Shown piece by piece: positions 28,560 to 38,796 of a DNA stretch of 64,000 bases; position 1 is the first letter of the stretch; the number at the start of each line of letters is the position of its first letter. The notes beneath the pieces are model-generated. The model worked only from the letters and a program-made list of their open reading frames with translations. It did not search any database and was not told the origin of the DNA. The translations under genes and the position numbers were made by a program. The DNA lies in assembly GCF_002142215.1 (NCBI RefSeq), contig NZ_NAST01000001.1, positions 124,001 through 188,000 on the forward strand. The letters run 5' to 3'. Origin of the DNA: Gilliamella sp. N-G2. Its GTDB lineage: Bacteria; Pseudomonadota; Gammaproteobacteria; Enterobacterales; Orbaceae.

Positions 28560-29231
28560 AGAACCAAATTCTGGCGTGACCTTTTCTTCTTCAACTTTTT
28601 ACAATTAATATAAAAATTTCATTGCTTATACCCGTTATAAAAAAGACTTTTTTGGCATGGGTAACCGAATTGTTTATCAAGCTAAAAACGGGATAAAGCT
28701 TATATTTATGGCGCTGAATTAAGCAGTGAACTCAATATAGGTAAATGGATTGAACCAGCTAATGGTTTAACCGCTAGATTGGCAATAGGTTATAACCAAG
28801 GTAAATCAAAATCAAGCTATTTACCTGATAAATACGTTTAAATGGATTCCATAGCCCCCATGAAGAGTGTGATTGGTTTAGCATGGGATGATGCAAATAA
28901 ATTTTATGGGCTAGCGCTTACTGCCATACTGCAAAAAGGCAAAAAAGCCAAAGCAACTTCTCGTGAAAGTTATAGTAATGATGGTAAACCAATCTCTAAT
29001 TCTAAAGACGATTATTTTCGAATAGCTGTCCATGGCATTATTGATTTAACCGGTTATATCAATATCACTAAAAATATCAAATTAAGTGGCGGGATCTATA
29101 ATCTTACTGATCAAAAATATTGGGATTATCTCAGTAACAATAAATTATATAGCACTGCCGATCATAACTATCTAAATATGTTTTCCGCGCTGGGTAGAAC
29201 TTTCCAGTTAGGTTTGAATATTGATTATTAA
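28560..29231 (+). pseudogene. Remnant of a duplicated TonB heme receptor (hmuR)
   Basis: Only the C-terminal portion survives. A spliced 5' sequence with an AAAGGAG site runs straight into GEPNSGVTFSSSTFYN, matching GQPVSGVTLSSSAFYN near residue 550 of the intact receptor at 30544-32844; the first two-thirds of the gene is gone. A stop interrupts after TFYN, a frameshift follows near 28690 (AKNGIKLIF for SENRDKAYI), and another stop lies at about 28839. The end (28842-29231) aligns to the last 129 residues, ending LGLNIDY against LGLDIDF. It therefore descends from a copy of hmuR fused downstream of hmuT copy 1. Confidence 0.88.
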
Positions 29232-29533
29232 TTCAAAACACGAACAAAAACATCTCCTACTTTTGGATGTGTTAATTTAAAGTTTATTTTTCGAGTTAAA
29301 AAAGGATCTAAAATTCATTGTAAATTGCCATCAATTAACATATTAATCCTTTGTATTGACCATAATATGGTTATTGAGTTAAAAATTCTGACAATTTTTA
29401 TAAAAAACTTGCATATTATTTTACTAATATATTGATTATAAATTTATTATTTATTTGAAAAAAAGTTTCTTTAGCATCTTATAGTTAACTATATTTCAAT
29501 GCATTATTCACAAATATATCGATATTTTAGGTT

Positions 29534-29552
29534 GATAATGGTTCTCATTTTC
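29534..29552. promoter_or_regulatory. Putative Fur box upstream of hmuT copy 2
   Basis: GATAATGGTTCTCATTTTC matches the 19-base Fur consensus GATAATGATAATCATTATC at 15 positions. It lies 49 bases before the hmuT start, and the intergenic region also has an AT-rich -10-like stretch. Iron-dependent repression is expected. Confidence 0.75.
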
Positions 29553-29600
29553 ACTATATTACGCAATCTAAATGGAAAACCATGGTAGGTAAATTAGCTC

Positions 29601-30449
29601 ATGAAGAAGTTTGTAAAAAAGATTTGTCTATTTTTGCTAATTTTTAGTATCAATAGTCTTATCAACCTTAGTTCAGCAAACCAACGAATTGTTATTGCTG
29701 GTGGATCTTTGACTGAAATTGTCTTTACATTAGGCGCTGGTGATGATGTTGTCGGCGTTGATAAAACCAGTAGTTACCCTGAAAAAGTTAAGCAATTGCC
29801 ACAAATTGGCTATTGGAAGTTGTTAAATATTGAGGGAGTATTATCACTTAAACCAACATTATTTATCACTTTAAATGATGTAGAACCTGATAATGTTATC
29901 CAAAAAGTGTCTGAATCCAAAGTAGATGTATTAGCTTTACAACGTGTACCTGGTACTATTGAACTGTTATACGAAAATATCAATAAAATTGCCTCTAAAT
30001 TGAATAAACAAAAAGAAGGTGAATTATTAATCAACAGAATTAAAACCAATCTTGCCGATATTCAAACTAAAATCGCAACACACCCGCAAAAAACTAAAGT
30101 TCTATCACTAATGAGTATGAGTGGCACCAATTCAGTAGCCGGCAAAAATACCACCATTGATGCATTAATTGCTATTGCAGGCGGTGAGAATCTAGCAAAA
30201 CATAATAGTTTCAAAAGCTATACTGCTGAATCAATCATTGCTATTAACCCAGAAGTTATCATCCTAAATAAATATTCGATTGATCAACTTGGTGGATTAG
30301 ACAAAATTGCTACTATTCCGGGGATAACTGAAACGAGTGCATTTAAAAATAATCGTATCACTATTATTGATGATAGTTATTTATTTGGAATTGGTCCACG
30401 AGTTGATGAAGCAGCAAAATTGCTATTCCAAAGCTTTTACCCTGAATAA
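29601..30449 (+). CDS. hmuT: Heme-binding periplasmic protein HmuT, copy 2
   Basis: 282-residue paralogue of the protein at 27607, more than half identical over the mature part. Signal peptide MKKFVKKICLFLLIFSINSL is followed by INLSSA and NQRIVIAGGSLTEIVF. It retains the Tyr at residue 71 (QLPQIGYWKLL), the position of the heme-ligating Tyr in Yersinia HmuT, and ends GIGPRVDEAAKLLFQSFYPE. It is the more conventional copy, and lies 94 bases upstream of the intact receptor hmuR, in a Fur-box-led unit. It should pass heme to HmuUV. Confidence 0.92.
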   Translation: MKKFVKKICLFLLIFSINSLINLSSANQRIVIAGGSLTEIVFTLGAGDDVVGVDKTSSYPEKVKQLPQIGYWKLLNIEGVLSLKPTLFITLNDVEPDNVIQKVSESKVDVLALQRVPGTIELLYENINKIASKLNKQKEGELLINRIKTNLADIQTKIATHPQKTKVLSLMSMSGTNSVAGKNTTIDALIAIAGGENLAKHNSFKSYTAESIIAINPEVIILNKYSIDQLGGLDKIATIPGITETSAFKNNRITIIDDSYLFGIGPRVDEAAKLLFQSFYPE

Positions 30450-30543
30450 TGTAGTCAAATAATTTTAATAATATTTTTTATTAATTGAAGCAATAAATGC
30501 GTATATTTGTTATTAAGCATATTAAATATGAAAGGATTTAAAG

Positions 30544-32844
30544 GTGAATTTTAAAAAATTAAAAAAGACAAGCTCATTAGCAATAGGCTTAACATTAGCG
30601 TTACCCGCTCTCGCTACTGATAAGTATAATGATGAAAAAGACATTGATACTATTACCGTTACCGCTCATGAAGCAACGAAAAAACCCGGAACAAATACCG
30701 AAATTTCAGAGCAAGATATTCGCCGTGATGGTGGGACTAATTTTGGAACCATTATGCGTTATCAACCACTAATATCAGCATCTGGTAGTATTTCCGGCTC
30801 AGGTAGTGGCAAAAGTAGTTGGGACCGTGGTGGATTTACCGGTTATAACATCCGTGGTTTAGATGCTAACCGTGTTTCAATCGATATCGATGGTATGCCA
30901 TTACCTATTGCCCAAGGTCGGGTTAATTCAGTAGGTCGAGCTGGATTTGGATCTTATGGTATTGGGCGAGATTATATTGATACTTATATGTACAATAAAG
31001 TTGATATCCAATCAGGTGCAACTTCAGTAAGTAATGCTAACAATGCTTTAGGTGGTTCTGTTTCATTTCAAACTAAAACTGCAAGTTATTACCTATATCC
31101 CGGAAAAACTAGCTATTTCGGTTTTCAAAACAACTATGACAGTGCTGATAGAAGTTATCACCAAGGTTTAACGATGGCTGGTGGTGATGAGTATCTAAAT
31201 GGTATTTTGGTATTAAGTCGACGTGATGGTCAACAAACTCGTAATTATGGTGATTCAATCAATAGTTATCCAGAAAATTGGCACTCCAACTCGATTTTAG
31301 CTGGTTTTGGTTGGCAAATGACGGATGAACATTTAATCAACACCACAGTTGATTATAATAATAAAACCAAAAACTCTCATTATGATACTTGGGATAGATA
31401 TGGTAAAAAGGTTGAATCATTTGATCATCAAAGAAGCAAAAACAATCGTTTCAATCTTGCAATTAAAGATCTATGGAAACCGACAAATATTAGTTGGATT
31501 GATAGTTTAACTACACAATTGAATTATCAACGCACTAATGTCTATGACAATACCGACCTCCGTCACAAAACTAAAGGTGATTTTAATACCCAAACTAACT
31601 ATAACACTAAAGCCTATAACTTCATTACGACTTTAATCAAAAGTTATGATAACCAACGAATTAGTGCTGGTTTAAATGGTAAATGGAGTGAAGATGAATC
31701 ACCATTCTTCTCATCAGCTAAATCACCAAATGCTATAGTATTCCCTGATGGCGATTACAGTAAACCACAAGCCGATAGCCGTAGTTATCAACTTGGTGGT
31801 TTCTTTGAAGATCGGATCAGCTTTAATGTTAATGACAGTAATAATTTTTATTTAGTTCCAGGTGTCAGAGCGGTTTACCAAAATACTAAACCGCGTAACC
31901 TTGAAAATATGTCATTATCAAAAATAAGTAGTAGTCAATTAGGTAAACAATACAATGGTAATAGTGATTTTAAAGTATTACCTTCGATGGCATTTATGTA
32001 TGACATTACCCCTGATTTCACTGCCTATTTGCAATATAAGCGTGCAGCACAAATGCCAAATCAGAACCAACTTTATGGCTCTTATTTAGCGCATAGCAAC
32101 ATGTATGTATTAGTAGGCGATTCAAATCTTAAAACTGAAACCAGTGACAACTTTGAATTAGGTTTAAAAGGACAACCTGTATCGGGTGTGACACTTTCAT
32201 CATCAGCTTTTTATAATAAATATAAAAACTTTATAGCTTATACTCGCTATAAAAAAGACTTCGTTGGCATTGGTAACCGTATTGTTTATCAATCTGAAAA
32301 CCGTGATAAGGCTTATATTTATGGTGCTGAACTAAGCAGTGAATTCAATATCGGAAAATGGATTGAACCGGTTAATGGTTTGAGCGCCAGATTCGCAATT
32401 GGTTATAACCAAGGCAAATCAAAATCGAGTTATTTAGGTGATAAATATATTGAGATGGATTCCATTGCACCAATGAAAAGCACTATCGGCTTAGCATGGG
32501 ACGATCCAAACAAGTTTTACGGTGTAGCGATTACTGCAACCTTCCAAAAAGGCAAAAAGGCCGAAGCAACATCTCGTGAAACTTATGGTAATGATGGTAA
32601 ACCAATTGATAAATCTAAAGATGATTACTTTAGAATCGCTGGTCATGGTATTGTTGATTTAACTGGTTATATCAATATCACCAAAAATGTGAAGCTAAAT
32701 GGTGGCATCTACAATCTTACTGATCAAAAATATTGGGATTATCTAAGTAATAATAAATTATATAGTACATCAGATCATAAATATCTAGATATGTTTACTG
32801 CTCCAGGCCGTACTTTCCAACTAGGTTTAGATATTGATTTCTAA
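30544..32844 (+). CDS. hmuR: TonB-dependent heme/hemoglobin receptor HmuR
   Basis: 766-residue outer-membrane receptor. A signal peptide (SSLAIGLTLALPALA) precedes a TonB box (DTITVTA, about residues 36-42). A plug domain (EISEQDIRRDGG... YNIRGLDANRVSIDIDGMPLP) and a beta barrel ending LGLDIDF, with a terminal Phe for BAM recognition, follow. YKRAAQMPNQNQLYG matches the FRAP/NPNL-type motif of heme receptors. The start is GTG at 30544, with AAAGGA seven bases upstream. It is in a unit with hmuT copy 2, and its C-terminal third matches the remnant at 28560-29231. Confidence 0.93.
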   Translation: MNFKKLKKTSSLAIGLTLALPALATDKYNDEKDIDTITVTAHEATKKPGTNTEISEQDIRRDGGTNFGTIMRYQPLISASGSISGSGSGKSSWDRGGFTGYNIRGLDANRVSIDIDGMPLPIAQGRVNSVGRAGFGSYGIGRDYIDTYMYNKVDIQSGATSVSNANNALGGSVSFQTKTASYYLYPGKTSYFGFQNNYDSADRSYHQGLTMAGGDEYLNGILVLSRRDGQQTRNYGDSINSYPENWHSNSILAGFGWQMTDEHLINTTVDYNNKTKNSHYDTWDRYGKKVESFDHQRSKNNRFNLAIKDLWKPTNISWIDSLTTQLNYQRTNVYDNTDLRHKTKGDFNTQTNYNTKAYNFITTLIKSYDNQRISAGLNGKWSEDESPFFSSAKSPNAIVFPDGDYSKPQADSRSYQLGGFFEDRISFNVNDSNNFYLVPGVRAVYQNTKPRNLENMSLSKISSSQLGKQYNGNSDFKVLPSMAFMYDITPDFTAYLQYKRAAQMPNQNQLYGSYLAHSNMYVLVGDSNLKTETSDNFELGLKGQPVSGVTLSSSAFYNKYKNFIAYTRYKKDFVGIGNRIVYQSENRDKAYIYGAELSSEFNIGKWIEPVNGLSARFAIGYNQGKSKSSYLGDKYIEMDSIAPMKSTIGLAWDDPNKFYGVAITATFQKGKKAEATSRETYGNDGKPIDKSKDDYFRIAGHGIVDLTGYINITKNVKLNGGIYNLTDQKYWDYLSNNKLYSTSDHKYLDMFTAPGRTFQLGLDIDF

Positions 32845-32867
32845 AATCAAATAATCACAGAATAAAA

Positions 32868-32894
32868 AATAACCCGCTTTTGCGGGTTATTTTA
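32868..32894 (+). terminator. Terminator of hmuT-hmuR
   Basis: AATAACCCGC and GCGGGTTATT form a 10-base stem around four T, with a short T tail, just after the hmuR stop. Confidence 0.85.
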
Positions 32895-32978
32895 TTAGCA
32901 TAACAGATATGACTATTGATTAATTTTTTCAACAAAAAACCATTTAATTATTATAATGTTGGTTATGTTACGCTCTTT

Positions 32979-33188
32979 TTAACCAACTGAAAACCTAGGT
33001 GCAAAAATAAAGAAGAGAAACATGAAGAGATAACAACATATAGGAACAATTATAAAAAATATCCCAGTAATTCTTAAAAATTTATGAGATGAGAATAAAA
33101 GCAATATACCAACCACTAAAACAGCAAAATAAACCCACCAATAAATAATCAAAGTAAGTAAAAACACTCCCCAACCATTTAACACCAT
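32979..33188 (-). CDS. Small hydrophobic membrane protein, unknown
   Basis: 69-residue protein composed mainly of two hydrophobic helices (about residues 8-31, LLTLIIYWWVYFAVLVVGIL, and 38-62, FLRITGIFFIIVPICCYLFM), ending RFSVG. ATG is preceded by AAAAGGA with a good spacing, which supports translation. No family recognised. It is transcribed towards the hmuR terminator and divergent from the pentapeptide-repeat gene. Confidence 0.55.
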   Translation of the reverse strand: MVLNGWGVFLLTLIIYWWVYFAVLVVGILLLFSSHKFLRITGIFFIIVPICCYLFMFLFFIFAPRFSVG

Positions 33189-33489
33189 ATTTAATTCCTT
33201 TTAAATTATTTTATAGCTGTATGTCATAGATTCTATCATTATTTGAAAAATTTAAAAGCATGTGAAAAATAGAAATCATTAATTAGTCACTATAAAACGA
33301 ATCTAACGCTATAATTGTGTTAATAATAACCAAGCTACAATGTGAATATCAAAGCAAGAATAATAAGCAGTTAGGTGCAAAATATTTAGAGCTTTTAATT
33401 AAGATATAAAACAGCATGAATGTTAAAAAAATCACATTTATAATTTTATCATTGAATTAACTAATGAATAACTAAAACGTGGTGAATTG
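33189..33489. other. Gene-free region before the pentapeptide gene
   Basis: 301 AT-rich bases between the small membrane protein and the pentapeptide-repeat gene. I see no ORF or RNA gene. It should hold divergent promoters, but I find no clear pair. Confidence 0.4.
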
Positions 33490-34203
33490 ATGAACAGTAA
33501 TGAAATGAATGAAATATTGGAAAAACATGAAATTTGGATCTTTTCTCGTGGCAAAAATGGAGAGAAAGCAGACCTGAGAAATGCCAAATTGGAAGATGCA
33601 GAGCTAAGTGGTGTCAACCTTAGAAGTGCCAACCTTAGAGGTGCAGACTTAGGTGGTGTTGACCTTAGAGGTGCTGACCTAAATGATGCCGATCTAAGAG
33701 GAGCAAACCTTAGAGGCTCGAATCTTAGAGGTGCAGATCTGAGAGGTGCCAACCTTAGAGGAGCAGACCTAAGAGAAGCTAACTTGAGAGGTACAGATCT
33801 GAAAAGTGCATCTCTGAAAGGAGCCGATCTGAAAGGTTCAGATTTGAAAGGAGCAGATCTGGATTATACAGACCTGAGTAGTGCAGACCTAAGTAATGCA
33901 GACTTGAGAGGTGTTGATCTGAATAATGCAGATCTACAAGATATTAACCTGACTAGTACTGATTTACCTGAATCAACTTTCATTATATTTGGTGAAAAAT
34001 ATTTTATTTCAATATGTGGTGATTATGTCAGAGTAGGTTGTGAGGTTCATTCAGCTAGTGAATGGCGTCAATTTAGCAAACAAAACATTATTGATATGGG
34101 CGATGACTGGCTTAAATTTTACTCTCGCCTATTAGATATTATTGATTTTTATTGTGGTAAAGGTGAGCGCCCAGAATGGTTAAAGGAGGAAAACAATGAT
34201 TAG
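33490..34203 (+). CDS. Pentapeptide-repeat protein
   Basis: 237-residue protein with about 25 tandem pentapeptides of the A-(D/N)-L-x-x type, from ADLRNAKLEDAELSG through ADLRGANLRG and KGADLKGSDLKGADL to about residue 155. They should form a right-handed quadrilateral beta-helix, and the repeat consensus is strong. The last 80 residues are not repetitive and begin STFIIFGEKYFIS. ATG at 33490 is preferred over the preceding TTG. Pentapeptide proteins include DNA-mimic quinolone-resistance factors and toxin/effector-related ones; the role here is unknown. Its downstream neighbours are prophage debris, so it may be a mobile-element cargo gene. Confidence 0.85.
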   Translation: MNSNEMNEILEKHEIWIFSRGKNGEKADLRNAKLEDAELSGVNLRSANLRGADLGGVDLRGADLNDADLRGANLRGSNLRGADLRGANLRGADLREANLRGTDLKSASLKGADLKGSDLKGADLDYTDLSSADLSNADLRGVDLNNADLQDINLTSTDLPESTFIIFGEKYFISICGDYVRVGCEVHSASEWRQFSKQNIIDMGDDWLKFYSRLLDIIDFYCGKGERPEWLKEENND

Positions 34204-34560
34204 TAAAAAGATCATGGAGCTCAATATTCCTAGATTATGAATACCGCATAAACTCAAAACCAACACTGTTATCTGTTTCTAGCGAGTTGTGGCGAAGAAT
34301 AGATAAAAAACGGCAATTTATTGCTATGGATGAAAGTAAAGGTATATATTTTTATGATATTAAATCCACCAAATGCAATTACTGTTGACTATCCTCTTCT
34401 CGTACTTTGAGAGTTGCGCACTCAATATAAACACAAACGGCGTGGGCAGTTATCATTAACAGAACGACCAAAGGTCGTATAGACTAACAACATACCGATT
34501 GACTATACTGGTCGTAATGTTAGACAAACCGATTAAATGGCAATCAATTATGAGTTAACG
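34204..34560. other. Degraded phage-like coding debris
   Basis: No intact gene. The pentapeptide stop is followed at once by a 14-codon start (MISKKIMELNIPRL, stop). Then an open stretch reads EYRINSKPTLLSVSSELWRR and IDKKRQFIAMDESKGIYFYD before a stop. A second stretch near 34380 reads YPLLVLRELRTQYKHKRRG in another frame. Codon-like composition without continuous frames suggests decayed genes of a prophage, fitting the DUF1351-like pseudogene downstream. Family not determined for these pieces. Confidence 0.45.
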
Positions 34561-34590
34561 AAGGGAAACAAGTTTACGCCCTTTTTTGTA
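34561..34590 (+). terminator. Possible terminator in prophage debris
   Basis: AAGGG pairs with CCCTT, with AAAC/GTTT inside, followed by six T. It ends whatever transcript crosses the debris. Confidence 0.5.
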
Positions 34591-34672
34591 TCTTTTTAAC
34601 AATGTTCAACGCTTTATTTATGCTGTTTAAGTGAATGATTGAAGTAGCTATAGATTAAAAGGAATAATAAAA

Positions 34673-35098
34673 ATGACAAATTTTATCGAAATTAAAAGTT
34701 TAGTACCAGTGGATTATTCTAACCGTGAAGCATTTTTTTAAAGAAAATAACGATGTGTAACTACTTATTGACGCAATAGTAAAATACTATTCATCAGTTA
34801 CAATTGAAGACGTAGATAGCAAAACAATTGCGGGCAAACAAGTATTATAAAATAGCTGCGGAATTAAATAAAAAATTGACGAGATCGATGACGCTAGCAA
34901 GGAGTTGGTGTCAATATTAAAATCCAAACCAAACAAAATTGATGCTACACGAAGAAAAATAAATTATGCACTTGGAGCATTCTATAACGAAATAAGAAAA
35001 CCTGTCGTTGAGTATAAGGTTGAGAAGGATCAAATTAAAGCAGTGGAAGATTCTAAAATCAAGGATCAATGTAGAGCTGAAAGAGTAACAGGCTCAGC
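34673..35098 (+). pseudogene. DUF1351-like phage protein remnant
   Basis: Begins MTNFIEIKSLVPVDYSNREAF after a clear AAAAGGA ribosome site, then loses frame at a T7 run near 34732-34738. Reading on in the other frames gives LLIDAIVKYYSSVTIEDVDS, KTIAGKQVL, KIDEIDDASKELVSILKSK and DATRRKINYALGAFYNEIRKPVVEYKVEKDQIKA. Together this matches the phage DUF1351 family, with its helical, Lys/Glu-rich second half. At least two frameshifts and stops make it a pseudogene. It ends just before tRNA-Arg, a typical prophage integration neighbourhood; no integrase is seen. Confidence 0.65.
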
Positions 35099-35113
35099 GA
35101 TTCGTCTTTATAA

Positions 35114-35190
35114 TGGCGTCCCCTACAGGATTCGAACCTGTGACCTACGGCTTAGAAGGCCGTTGCTCTATCCAGCTGAGCTAAGGAGAC
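35114..35190 (-). tRNA. tRNA-Arg (anticodon TCT)
   Basis: 77-base cloverleaf with encoded CCA. The acceptor stem pairs GTCTCCT with AGGGGAC (one G-T pair), anticodon loop CTTCTAA shows TCT, and the T loop is GTTCGAA. It stands alone with a near-consensus promoter upstream. Confidence 0.97.
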
Positions 35191-35221
35191 ATTAAGTAGC
35201 AGAATTAATATATCGCAGAGT

Positions 35222-35249
35222 ATTATATAAAGCTATTTTGATCCGTCAA
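35222..35249 (-). promoter_or_regulatory. Promoter of tRNA-Arg
   Basis: On the minus strand TTGACG, a 16-base spacer, and a perfect TATAAT, giving a start site some 25 bases upstream of the tRNA. Same -35 as the tRNA-Leu operon promoter. Confidence 0.85.
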
Positions 35250-35495
35250 TGCTTTTTAATCGATTATTAGGTTATATAGTCAAAATATCATCAATTTAAT
35301 GACATAATCGATATATTGAAAATTTTTCTAATTAAAATCGGGTATTTTGTTAAAAATAAATAAAAATTTATTTATTGTTAAGCCTAAAAAACCCCTTTCC
35401 TAAACTTTTTATATCATTGATAATTTAGTCAGATTTAATTATAAATCATGATAGCAGTTTGATGGCTGTCTTATCTCAATTGAAATATTATTCTT

Positions 35496-37511
35496 TTATT
35501 TAGCATTGGCTATTTGTGCTTTTAGCATAGCTAAACGACTTTGCCCTTGTTGCATCTTTTTCTCGGGTGATAATTCATGACGCTGATCTTGCCATGCTAA
35601 ATCGTCTTGAGGAAGTTCAAGTAAAAAACGGCTAGGTTCTACATAAACTGTTTCACCAAATTGTTTTCTCTGTCGACTAAATGAAAAGGTTAATTCCCGT
35701 TGTGCTCGAGTTATGCCAACATAAGCAAGTCGTCGTTCTTCTTCAATATTGTCTTCATCTATACTGGTTTGATGTGGCAATAATCCTTCTGACATGCCAA
35801 TTAAATATACATAAGGAAACTCAAGCCCTTTAGAAGCATGTAATGTCATTAATTGTACTTGATCCAGTTCTCCTTCTGTTTCATTACGCTCTAACATATC
35901 ACGCAAGGTAAATCTCGCTACAGCCTGCTCTAAAGTTAATCCTTCATCGATATCATCACCTTGTAACATATCATTTAACCAGCTTACCAACTGTTCTACA
36001 TTACGCATGCGCATTTGCCCAGCCGTCGGCGAAGATGAGGTTTCATAGATCCAACTTTCATAATGAATATCATGTAAGAGTTCATGAATGGCAGCCATCG
36101 GCTCTATATGTGATTTTTCAATCAAAGAATCAAACCAGTGAATAAAGCTATGCAATGTTTCTAAACGTTTACCGGAGAGTAATTCCGTTAATCCCATATC
36201 ATGGCTTGCATGATATAGGCTCACTCCACGCTGATTGGCCCATTCACCTAATTTTTGGATAGTTGCAGGTCCAATTTCACGTTTTGGGGTATTAATAATC
36301 CGAATAAATGCATTATCATCGTCAGGATTGGTTAATAAACGAAGATAGGCCATTAAATCTTTGATTTCAATTCGAGCAAAAAAAGATGTACCGCCTGAAA
36401 TTCGATAAGGAATTCTATATTGCATTAGCATTTTTTCAATTAAACGAGATTGATGGTTACCTCGATACAAAATGGCATATTGACCATATTGGCTATTATT
36501 GGCAAATCGATGTCCAATTAAGTCGTTAACCACTTTTTCAGCTTCATGTTCTTCATTATCGGCTGAAATGACTTTTAGATGTTCTCCATAACCGAGTTCG
36601 GAAAATAATTTCTTTTCAAAAATGTGAGGGTTATTTTCAATTAAAATATTGGCAACTTTTAATATTCTTCCTGATGATCGGTAATTTTGTTCTAACTTAA
36701 TCACTTCTAGTTGAGGATAGTCCTGCTTGAGTAAAACTAGATTTTTCGGACGAGCACCACGCCATGAATAAATTGATTGATCATCATCGCCGACAACTGT
36801 AAATTTAGCTCGGCTACCTACCAATAATTTAATAAATTCATATTGGCTGGTATTGGTATCTTGATATTCATCGATTAATAGATAACGAATACGGTTTTGC
36901 CATTTTTCTCTGACTTTTTCATTGGCTTTTAATAGCAATGTCGGTAATAAAATAAGATCATCAAAATCTAATATGCTACATGCTTTAAGTTGTTTTTCGT
37001 AAAGTTGATAGCAGTGGGCAAATAATTTTTCTTTATTGGTTTGTGCTCGAGCCATCGCTATAGTTGAATCGATAATATCATTCTTCCAATTTGAGATGGT
37101 AGAGCGTAATTGGTTAATAAGATCTTTGTCACCTTCAAACCATTGTTGAGTGAGCTCCTTAAGCAGAGCAAATTGATCATGATCATCAAATAATGAAAAA
37201 TTAGATTTTATTCCCAGATGTTTATATTCGCGGCGAACAATATCTAAACCTAACGTATGAAAAGTGGAAATTTTAAGCCCTCTGGCCTCTTGTTTGCTTA
37301 ATGAGTGGGCAATACGTTCTTTCATTTCTCGCGCAGCTTTATTAGTAAAAGTCACAGCAACAATGTGTCGAGGTAAATACTCCTTAACTCGAATGAGGTA
37401 AGCAATTTTATTAATGATTACCCGAGTTTTGCCTGAACCCGCACCAGCCAATACCAGGCAAGGCCCCGAGACATACTCCACTGCTTGTTGTTGGCTTGAA
37501 TTTAAACGCAC
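35496..37511 (-). CDS. rep: ATP-dependent DNA helicase Rep
   Basis: 671-residue UvrD/Rep superfamily 1A helicase (E. coli Rep is 673) that helps replication forks past protein blocks. Q motif and Walker [28 protein letters not shown] near residues 3-29. Walker B-like [22 protein letters not shown], the LEQNYRSS motif, [22 protein letters not shown], and [11 protein letters not shown] (motif VI) are all intact. Length and motif spacing favour Rep over UvrD. Its 305-base upstream gap carries only the tRNA-Arg promoter. Confidence 0.95.
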   Translation of the reverse strand: MRLNSSQQQAVEYVSGPCLVLAGAGSGKTRVIINKIAYLIRVKEYLPRHIVAVTFTNKAAREMKERIAHSLSKQEARGLKISTFHTLGLDIVRREYKHLGIKSNFSLFDDHDQFALLKELTQQWFEGDKDLINQLRSTISNWKNDIIDSTIAMARAQTNKEKLFAHCYQLYEKQLKACSILDFDDLILLPTLLLKANEKVREKWQNRIRYLLIDEYQDTNTSQYEFIKLLVGSRAKFTVVGDDDQSIYSWRGARPKNLVLLKQDYPQLEVIKLEQNYRSSGRILKVANILIENNPHIFEKKLFSELGYGEHLKVISADNEEHEAEKVVNDLIGHRFANNSQYGQYAILYRGNHQSRLIEKMLMQYRIPYRISGGTSFFARIEIKDLMAYLRLLTNPDDDNAFIRIINTPKREIGPATIQKLGEWANQRGVSLYHASHDMGLTELLSGKRLETLHSFIHWFDSLIEKSHIEPMAAIHELLHDIHYESWIYETSSSPTAGQMRMRNVEQLVSWLNDMLQGDDIDEGLTLEQAVARFTLRDMLERNETEGELDQVQLMTLHASKGLEFPYVYLIGMSEGLLPHQTSIDEDNIEEERRLAYVGITRAQRELTFSFSRQRKQFGETVYVEPSRFLLELPQDDLAWQDQRHELSPEKKMQQGQSRLAMLKAQIANAK

Positions 37512-37608
37512 AGAAAATGAACCCTAAGTAAAATTGTTCGCTAGTATATACTGATTTATCCATCATGTTCAATCAGAGGTAGTAGCATTAAAAATAAAAA
37601 CTTGAGCT

Positions 37609-38571
37609 CTATTGAATGAAAGTCAACGCTTGTTCAACAACTTCAATTCCTGCCCCTGACTTATGTGCATTTTCACTAAGGTAACGTCGCCACTGTTTTG
37701 CCCCTTTTCTACCATTAAAGATACCTAGGGTATGTCGCATAATATGATTAAGCTGTCCGCCTTGACTAAGTTGCGTTTCGATATAAGGATAAAGTGCTTG
37801 TATTGCCGCAATCGGATCAATAATTGGCGTATCATCGCCAAAGATTTGCTGATCAATCTGGGTTAAGAGCATCGGATTTTGGTAAGCTTCTCGCCCTACC
37901 ATCACACCATCAACATAATTTAAATGCTGTTTAATCTCTTCAATGGTTTTAATGCCACCATTTATGGCAATAGTTAACTGCGGATAATCACGCTTTAGTT
38001 GATAAACTCGTTCATAATCAAGAGGAGGCACTTCTCGATTCTCTTTAGGGCTGAGTCCTGAAAGCCATGCTTTGCGAGCATGCACAATAAATGTTGTGGT
38101 ATATGGCATGACTTTTTCAATAAATTCACATAAAAATGCATAACTATCTTGGTTATCAATACCAATGCGTGTTTTTACCGTCACAGGTATATTGACCTCT
38201 TGTTGCATAGCTGCAACACAATTTGCCACTAAATCAGTTTTAGCCATTAAACAAGCACCAAACATACCATTTTGAACACGATCCGATGGACACCCCACAT
38301 TAAGATTAATCTCAGCATATCCTCGTTGCTCAGCTAAATTTGCACATTTAGCCAATGCAATGGGATCACTGCCACCTAATTGTAAACTCACCGGCTGTTC
38401 CTGACTATTAAAAGCAAGATAATCGCCTTTACCATACAAAATTGCGCCGGTAGTGACCATTTCGGTATAGAGTAAGGTTTGTTTGGTCAATATACGATGA
38501 AAATAACGACAATGTTTATCAGTCCAATCGAGCATGGGAGCTATTGAAAACTTATTTAAAATTGAATTCAT
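37609..38571 (-). CDS. dusA: tRNA-dihydrouridine(20/20a) synthase DusA
   Basis: FMN-dependent enzyme reducing U20/U20a in the tRNA D-loop. Starting from ATG 38571 gives 320 residues and [21 protein letters not shown], with APMLDWTD matching the DusA N-terminus. The catalytic Cys94 is in [10 protein letters not shown], and [29 protein letters not shown] is the DusA-type region. An in-frame TTG at 38631 could extend it by 20 residues; E. coli DusA is nearer that length, so the start is uncertain. The gene is transcribed towards rep. Confidence 0.92.
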   Translation of the reverse strand: MNSILNKFSIAPMLDWTDKHCRYFHRILTKQTLLYTEMVTTGAILYGKGDYLAFNSQEQPVSLQLGGSDPIALAKCANLAEQRGYAEINLNVGCPSDRVQNGMFGACLMAKTDLVANCVAAMQQEVNIPVTVKTRIGIDNQDSYAFLCEFIEKVMPYTTTFIVHARKAWLSGLSPKENREVPPLDYERVYQLKRDYPQLTIAINGGIKTIEEIKQHLNYVDGVMVGREAYQNPMLLTQIDQQIFGDDTPIIDPIAAIQALYPYIETQLSQGGQLNHIMRHTLGIFNGRKGAKQWRRYLSENAHKSGAGIEVVEQALTFIQ

Positions 38572-38796
38572 TGAAATACCAGTATCTAAAAGGTTCTTTG
38601 ATTTTATTGGAATACTATTTTGCTTTATCAATAAGTTACGCTATAGCCTAAACGCAAGCAAAAAATTATAAATTATTATACCATAGAGGTTAGAGTAGGT
38701 GCAGATAGGCAACTATGCACATTAAATTGCTTAAATAAGTCATGTGTTAAGTTTCCTCAATCTCCTTATATATATTGAATACGAAAGATTAGATTA

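Noticed and set aside
33438-33752. 104-codon Arg/Pro-rich minus-strand frame
   Set aside because: Reverse reading of the pentapeptide repeats, which automatically gives a long open repetitive frame.
33580-33960. Regular short repeats that could suggest a CRISPR array
   Set aside because: Repeats are 15-base codon-level units of the pentapeptide protein, with no spacers and no cas genes.
34905-35195. 96-codon frame ending VPYRIRTCDLRLRRPLLYP and more
   Set aside because: Its end is the classic translation of a tRNA-Arg gene read backwards; the first part belongs to the DUF1351-like remnant.
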